Shown here piece after piece: positions 7,541-9,778 of a stretch of 9,778 nucleotides of DNA. Within the stretch, counting starts at the first letter, position 1; each line of letters begins with the position of its first letter. The stretch covers positions 1 to 9,778 of the forward strand of contig NZ_AKWX02000017.1 in NCBI RefSeq assembly GCF_000306115.2, given 5' to 3'. The notes below the pieces were generated by a model. That model was given only the letters and a program-made list of their open reading frames with translations. It was not told the origin of the DNA and ran no database searches. The translations under genes were made by a program, and so were the position numbers. The stretch is from Leptospira wolffii serovar Khorat str. Khorat-H2. Lineage in GTDB: Bacteria > Spirochaetota > Leptospiria > Leptospirales > Leptospiraceae.

Positions 7541-7843
7541 TTATGCATTAACAATAAAGAGTCGTTCCCCAGTGGCATCTGAATAATATTCAATTTTATT
7601 AAGCCTTCGTTCATTCATAACTTTTTTAGCTATTTCAATTCCCGCCTGATCCAAAGATTTAGCTTTTTCTATATTCTTATATTCCTCAAAGAACTCATTT
7701 GAATAATTCTTAAGCCATAAATTGATCTGATCAGTCAAACCAGTCGACAAATTAAGTTCAGCCAAATCTATATAACTTCCTTCAACCGAATTTCGTATTC
7801 CAGTTCCACCAAAATATCCATCTATAATTAGGTAGTCATACAT
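7541..7843 (-). CDS. hypothetical cassette protein, 100 residues
   Basis: I do not recognise a named family. The protein is short and acidic, opening with MYDYLIIDGYFGGTGIRN (a beta-strand followed by a glycine-rich turn). A mostly helical middle follows (about residues 35-80), and the end YYSDATGERLFIV looks like a strand. There is no signal peptide or membrane segment, so it is probably cytosolic. ATG at 7843 has no clear ribosome site. The end of a 24-codon leader frame (7828-7902) overlaps its start, which might supply translation by coupling. A weak promoter candidate, TTGCGT - 17 bp - AAATAT, lies in the 62-bp leader. It is the only gene in the cassette between sites 8 and 9. Confidence 0.65.
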   Translation of the reverse strand: MYDYLIIDGYFGGTGIRNSVEGSYIDLAELNLSTGLTDQINLWLKNYSNEFFEEYKNIEKAKSLDQAGIEIAKKVMNERRLNKIEYYSDATGERLFIVNA

Positions 7844-7902
7844 CTATTGCAATCGTCGTAAAACTTATCTATATTTCTCACTAATATAAATATACGCAAC
7901 AT
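7828..7902 (-). CDS. possible 24-residue leader peptide overlapping the next gene
   Basis: The frame opens at ATG 7902, four bases past the attC core, and encodes MLRIFILVRNIDKFYDDCNR plus CMTT. It stops at 7828, overlapping the start of the 100-residue gene by 16 bp. A ribosome ending there could reinitiate at 7843, which lacks its own ribosome site. It could equally be a chance frame or the remnant of a longer N-terminus. No homology is claimed. Confidence 0.2.
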   Translation of the reverse strand: MLRIFILVRNIDKFYDDCNRCMTT

Positions 7903-7905
7903 TAC

Positions 7906-8073
7906 GCCTAACGACGTTGGCTTGCCGACGTTGGCGACTCTGAGCCTCGAAGAGGCGTTAGAGCCAGGCGCGACCTTTTGCCAAGCAAAAGTCGTGACTG
8001 GAGCCAATGTGCCGAAGGCCAAGCAAGGGTTGCGAAGCAAGCCCGAAGCGATGCGGCAAGTTGGCAGTTAAGC
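7906..8073 (-). repeat. attC site 9 (mosaic)
   Basis: The site runs from GCCTAAC (7906-7912) to GTTAAGC (8067-8073). The right part is the same as sites 1, 5 and 7, whereas the left and middle (GGCGACTCTGAGCC..., with a CTTTTGCCAAGCAAAAG hairpin) resemble sites 6 and 10. It looks like a chimera of two attC types formed inside the palindrome. It belongs to ORF-less copy 4. Confidence 0.85.
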
Positions 8074-8361
8074 GAAGTTACGCCTCAAACACATTGCAAT
8101 TTTAAATAGTTATACTACTTGGATAAAAGTCCAATGGTAGCCAAATTTACTAATACTAACAAATCGCGCTCCCCTTTCGGGATTGGATAAAATGGAACCA
8201 TATACTTCCGCAGGACGCTCAAATACCAAGATGCACAGCCTGGCGACGGCACCAGATACCATTGGGGAGCGCTAAACTCTGAATAATTTCCTATGTTTTA
8301 GAACCAAATCCGCACGCTTCCGAGCTTCGAAAAATAAAAAAACAAAATCCGGCGGAATTGC
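8074..8361 (-). repeat. ORF-less integron cassette body, copy 4 (most diverged)
   Basis: The body is 288 bp. The hairpin at 8114-8138 has two changes relative to the other copies: TTGGAT-AAAA-GTCCAA, and outer TGGT in place of TAGT. Both keep pairing on the plus strand as T-G wobble but would be C-A mismatches on the minus strand. The long-range stem (8166-8174 with 8264-8272) is unchanged. The 25-30 bases between hairpin and stem are unrelated to the other copies, and the minus-strand short frame ends out of frame with them, which argues against a conserved peptide. Confidence 0.75.
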
Positions 8362-8530
8362 GCTTAACGTCCAACGCTTGCCGACGTTGGCGACTCTGAG
8401 CCTCCGCAGGAGGCGTTAGAGACTGGCACGAGACTTGCCTTGCAAGGCGAGTGACAGAAGCCAATGTGCCGAAGGCCAAGCGAGGGTTGCGAAGCAAGCC
8501 CGAAGCGCAGTGGCAAGCTGTTAGTTATAC
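8362..8530 (-). repeat. attC site 10
   Basis: The site runs from GCTTAAC (8362-8368) to GTTATAC (8524-8530). The right core departs slightly from GTTRRRY but matches the far end of the toxin-antitoxin cassette (GTATAAC at 9218). The inner arm on the right, AGTGGCAAGCTGTTA, is unlike the other sites. It belongs to the toxin-antitoxin cassette on its right. Confidence 0.82.
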
Positions 8531-8540
8531 GCAGTGCCCG

Positions 8541-8882
8541 TTAATTTAGGCCAATAATTAACCGCAACCCTTCTTCAACATCAGCCATCTTGCCTGCTTT
8601 CAATTTACCAACTTTATCAAGAAATCGTTCCTTATCTAAAGTTACTAATTGAGAAACATTTACAACTGAGTCTTTTGAAAGATTAGAATCTTTTTTAGAT
8701 AGAATTACATTCCCAGGAGCTTCTGCTAAATTCAAATTTGATGTAATTGAAACTACAATTACTGTATTAATGTTACTTTCATTAAAAGAATCATCTTGTA
8801 CTATTAAAACAGGACGCTTAAAGCCAGGTTCACTGCCGAATGGAATTCCTAAATCCACCCACCAAATTTCACCACGAATCAT
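8541..8882 (-). CDS. chpK: MazF/PemK-family toxin (ChpK-like mRNA endoribonuclease)
   Basis: This 113-residue protein has the usual MazF/PemK fold signatures: RGEIWWVDLG at residues 3-12, RPVLIVQDD at 23-31 and VVSITSN at 43-49. Arg23 and Thr47 correspond to the catalytic Arg and Thr of MazF enzymes. This family cuts single-stranded mRNA at short motifs and halts growth when not held by its antitoxin. The gene overlaps the antitoxin by 14 bp, its ATG lying inside the antitoxin's last codons (AATGATTCGTGGTGA), so the two are translationally coupled. Its stop lies 10 bp from the attC core. Leptospira carries chpI/chpK and mazE/mazF pairs of this kind, and the symbol is given by resemblance. The gene looks intact. 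In integrons such pairs are known to stabilise large cassette arrays. Confidence 0.88.
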   Translation of the reverse strand: MIRGEIWWVDLGIPFGSEPGFKRPVLIVQDDSFNESNINTVIVVSITSNLNLAEAPGNVILSKKDSNLSKDSVVNVSQLVTLDKERFLDKVGKLKAGKMADVEEGLRLIIGLN

Positions 8883-9117
8883 TCTTTAAACTCTTGCGCA
8901 GTGATTCAACAGATAGATTATTGATACTGTCTTTCGAGCTATCTTTTCTATTTGTATAAATTTTATTTAATCTTTCGGTCACTGATTCTTTACTATGTAA
9001 TTGAATAAACTCTTCTAATGCCTTTGCAAAAAGTTGGCTTCGAGGAATCCCCAGCCTTTTGGCGGTTTTTTCCGCTGTTTTAAATAAATCATCAGGAATT
9101 GAGACAGCAGTCTTCAT
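8869..9117 (-). CDS. chpI: ribbon-helix-helix antitoxin of the MazE/ChpI type
   Basis: This 82-residue protein starts with a typical ribbon-helix-helix DNA-binding unit: strand KTAVSIPDDL, then two helices over LFKTAEKTAKRLGIPRSQLF and AKALEEFIQLHS. A polar, probably unstructured C-terminus follows (about 50-82), which would bind and block the toxin. It is the first gene of the operon, followed by the overlapping toxin. As usual for such modules it should repress its own promoter together with the toxin. A perfect 18-bp palindrome sits in that promoter just upstream. There is no Shine-Dalgarno, and the predicted transcript begins at or next to the ATG. Confidence 0.88.
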   Translation of the reverse strand: MKTAVSIPDDLFKTAEKTAKRLGIPRSQLFAKALEEFIQLHSKESVTERLNKIYTNRKDSSKDSINNLSVESLRKSLKNDSW

Positions 9118-9151
9118 AAAATAAGTATAACTCGAGTTATACCTGGGTCAA
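9118..9151 (-). promoter_or_regulatory. toxin-antitoxin promoter with palindromic operator
   Basis: On the minus strand a -35 box TTGACC (9151-9146) and a -10 box TATACT (9129-9124) are 16 bp apart. The perfect palindrome GTATAACTCGAGTTATAC (9125-9142) fills the spacer and overlaps the -10 box, so a bound antitoxin dimer or complex would block RNA polymerase. Only TATTTT separates the -10 box from the ATG, which predicts a leaderless transcript. Confidence 0.75.
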
Positions 9152-9217
9152 TTAAAAATTCTATCAATTTGTAGAAATTTCGCTTCCCTTGAATAAAGAC
9201 AGATGCACGGGCATTGC

Positions 9218-9357
9218 GTATAACGACCAAGGTGTTCCGACGTTTACGACGGCGCGAGTTTGCTTATGCAAACGAAGTGACGGAAGTAAATGTGGCGTAG
9301 CCCGAGCGAGAGTCGCGAAGCGATCTCGAAGCGGAGCGGAAGCACCGAAAGTTAGAC
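9218..9357 (-). repeat. attC site 11 (GGTGTTCCG/CGGAAGCACC type)
   Basis: The site runs from GTATAAC (9218-9224) to GTTAGAC (9351-9357), with inner arms as in sites 3 and 8 and the extra G on the right arm. The left core matches the toxin-antitoxin cassette. The site belongs to the cassette of the 81-residue protein on its right. Confidence 0.83.
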
Positions 9358-9385
9358 GAAGTGCAGTTAGCACGCAAAAAAGTGC

Positions 9386-9631
9386 TCAAAACTCAGACTC
9401 ATAGATCAGTCTTATTTTATATGGATCATAAATTCCGTGAACCTCAACGTTCCATTTAGATAGAGTCCTTACAAATGTCATAATTGCTAAATCAACATCA
9501 TTATAAAAATCCTCCCAAAATGACTCAAATCCTCGATAACTTTGATCAGAAAATTCAATTGGGGTAAAAAGAGTATAATTATTTCCAGATTCTTCTTTAA
9601 TCCAGTCGCTCGGAATAACCAACTCGGCCAT
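9386..9631 (-). CDS. hypothetical cassette protein, 81 residues
   Basis: I do not recognise this protein. It is acidic and aromatic-rich (SDWIKEES near the start, FESFWEDFYNDVDLAIMTF in the middle, GIYDPYKIRLIYESEF at the end). It has no signal peptide and no membrane segment. Small soluble proteins of this kind are common in cassettes and may be immunity-like or antitoxin-like, but nothing shows it. ATG at 9631 has only a weak upstream AGG. The IS3-family element begins about 25 bp upstream of the start, so the gene's own promoter and the cassette's right end are displaced beyond the window. The coding part looks complete. Confidence 0.6.
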   Translation of the reverse strand: MAELVIPSDWIKEESGNNYTLFTPIEFSDQSYRGFESFWEDFYNDVDLAIMTFVRTLSKWNVEVHGIYDPYKIRLIYESEF

Positions 9632-9654
9632 ATCAAATTAGCCTAGTTACGTTT

Positions 9655-9778
9655 TAGTGGACACCTTTTAAGCCGCTTTTTCTTCAAATTCAACGGGACT
9701 CACGTATCCTAAAAAAGAATGTAATCTTCGTCTATTATAATAAACTTCTATATAATCAAAAACTAGTTGCTTGGGCTT
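9655..9778 (-). mobile_element. IS3-family insertion sequence, one end only (runs off the window)
   Basis: The right edge holds the 3' end of an IS3-type transposase gene and, beyond its stop, an apparent element end near TAGTGGACACCTTTT. The exact boundary cannot be fixed because the other end and target duplication are outside the window. The element interrupts the cassette of the 81-residue gene between its start and its right attC. Confidence 0.7.
9668..9778 (-). CDS. IS3-family transposase (orfB), C-terminal fragment
   Basis: The last 36 residues are visible, ending at the stop 9668-9670. The segment [20 protein letters not shown] followed by SPVEFEE is the well-known C-terminal signature of IS3-family OrfB integrase-type transposases, just after the catalytic Glu. 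The rest lies beyond the right edge, so completeness cannot be judged. Confidence 0.9.
   Translation of the reverse strand, partial: KPKQLVFDYIEVYYNRRRLHSFLGYVSPVEFEEKAA

Noticed and set aside
408..9357. Reading the G+C-rich repeats as REP/BIME elements, a CRISPR array or IS remnants
   Set aside because: The RYYYAAC/GTTRRRY ends, single-gene spacing, matching cores at both ends of each cassette and common orientation fit attC sites better. There are no short regular spacers and no transposase pairing.

Overview
The window is a stretch of a chromosomal integron (sedentary cassette array), most likely from a spirochaete of the genus Leptospira. The genus call is an inference. It rests on the AT-rich gene bodies, the spirochaete-style lipoprotein signal and a MazE/MazF-type pair resembling the ChpI/ChpK system known from Leptospira. 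No ribosomal or housekeeping gene is present to confirm it. No integron integrase, attI site, tRNA, rRNA or CRISPR array is seen.

Layout. Eleven G+C-rich imperfect palindromes of about 140-172 bp (one cut by the left window edge) alternate with AT-rich bodies. Each starts with RYYYAAC and ends with GTTRRRY or a close variant, as expected of attC sites. All cassette genes lie on the minus strand. Two further signs say the cassettes run right to left: the repeated cassette keeps the attC on its left and not the one on its right, and several attC sites carry an unpaired G in the right arm of the plus strand, as expected if plus is the recombining bottom strand. The integrase would then lie to the right of the window. 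From left to right the cassettes hold: an ORF-less body (copy 1), a membrane protein, a lipoprotein, an AbiC-type abortive-infection protein, ORF-less copy 2, a zinc-finger HNH nuclease gene split by an IS481-family element, ORF-less copy 3, a 100-residue unknown protein, ORF-less copy 4, a toxin-antitoxin pair, and an 81-residue unknown protein whose upstream side is cut by an IS3-family element running off the right edge.

Points of interest. (1) A 287-288 bp body without a convincing protein gene occurs four times with a conserved hairpin and a conserved long-range stem. Substitutions between copies keep the hairpin on the plus strand through G-U/G-T pairs, which suggests a structured RNA or DNA element. 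(2) Every complete cassette has ends complementary to each other well past the 7-bp attC core (about 16-20 positions). The sequence differs from cassette to cassette, yet there is always a G at position 11 of the left end against an A (read on the other strand) at the right end. (3) The IS481-family element can be delimited to the base: TGT...ACA ends and a 7-bp target duplication. Removing it with one duplication copy rejoins the HNH gene in frame. (4) The toxin-antitoxin promoter has an 18-bp perfect palindrome between and over its -35 and -10 boxes, and the antitoxin mRNA is probably leaderless.

Working together. The recognisable cargo (AbiC-like protein, HNH nuclease, toxin-antitoxin pair) fits a reservoir of anti-phage or stabilisation functions. 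Cassettes are probably expressed singly, from their own promoters or by read-through, not as one operon.
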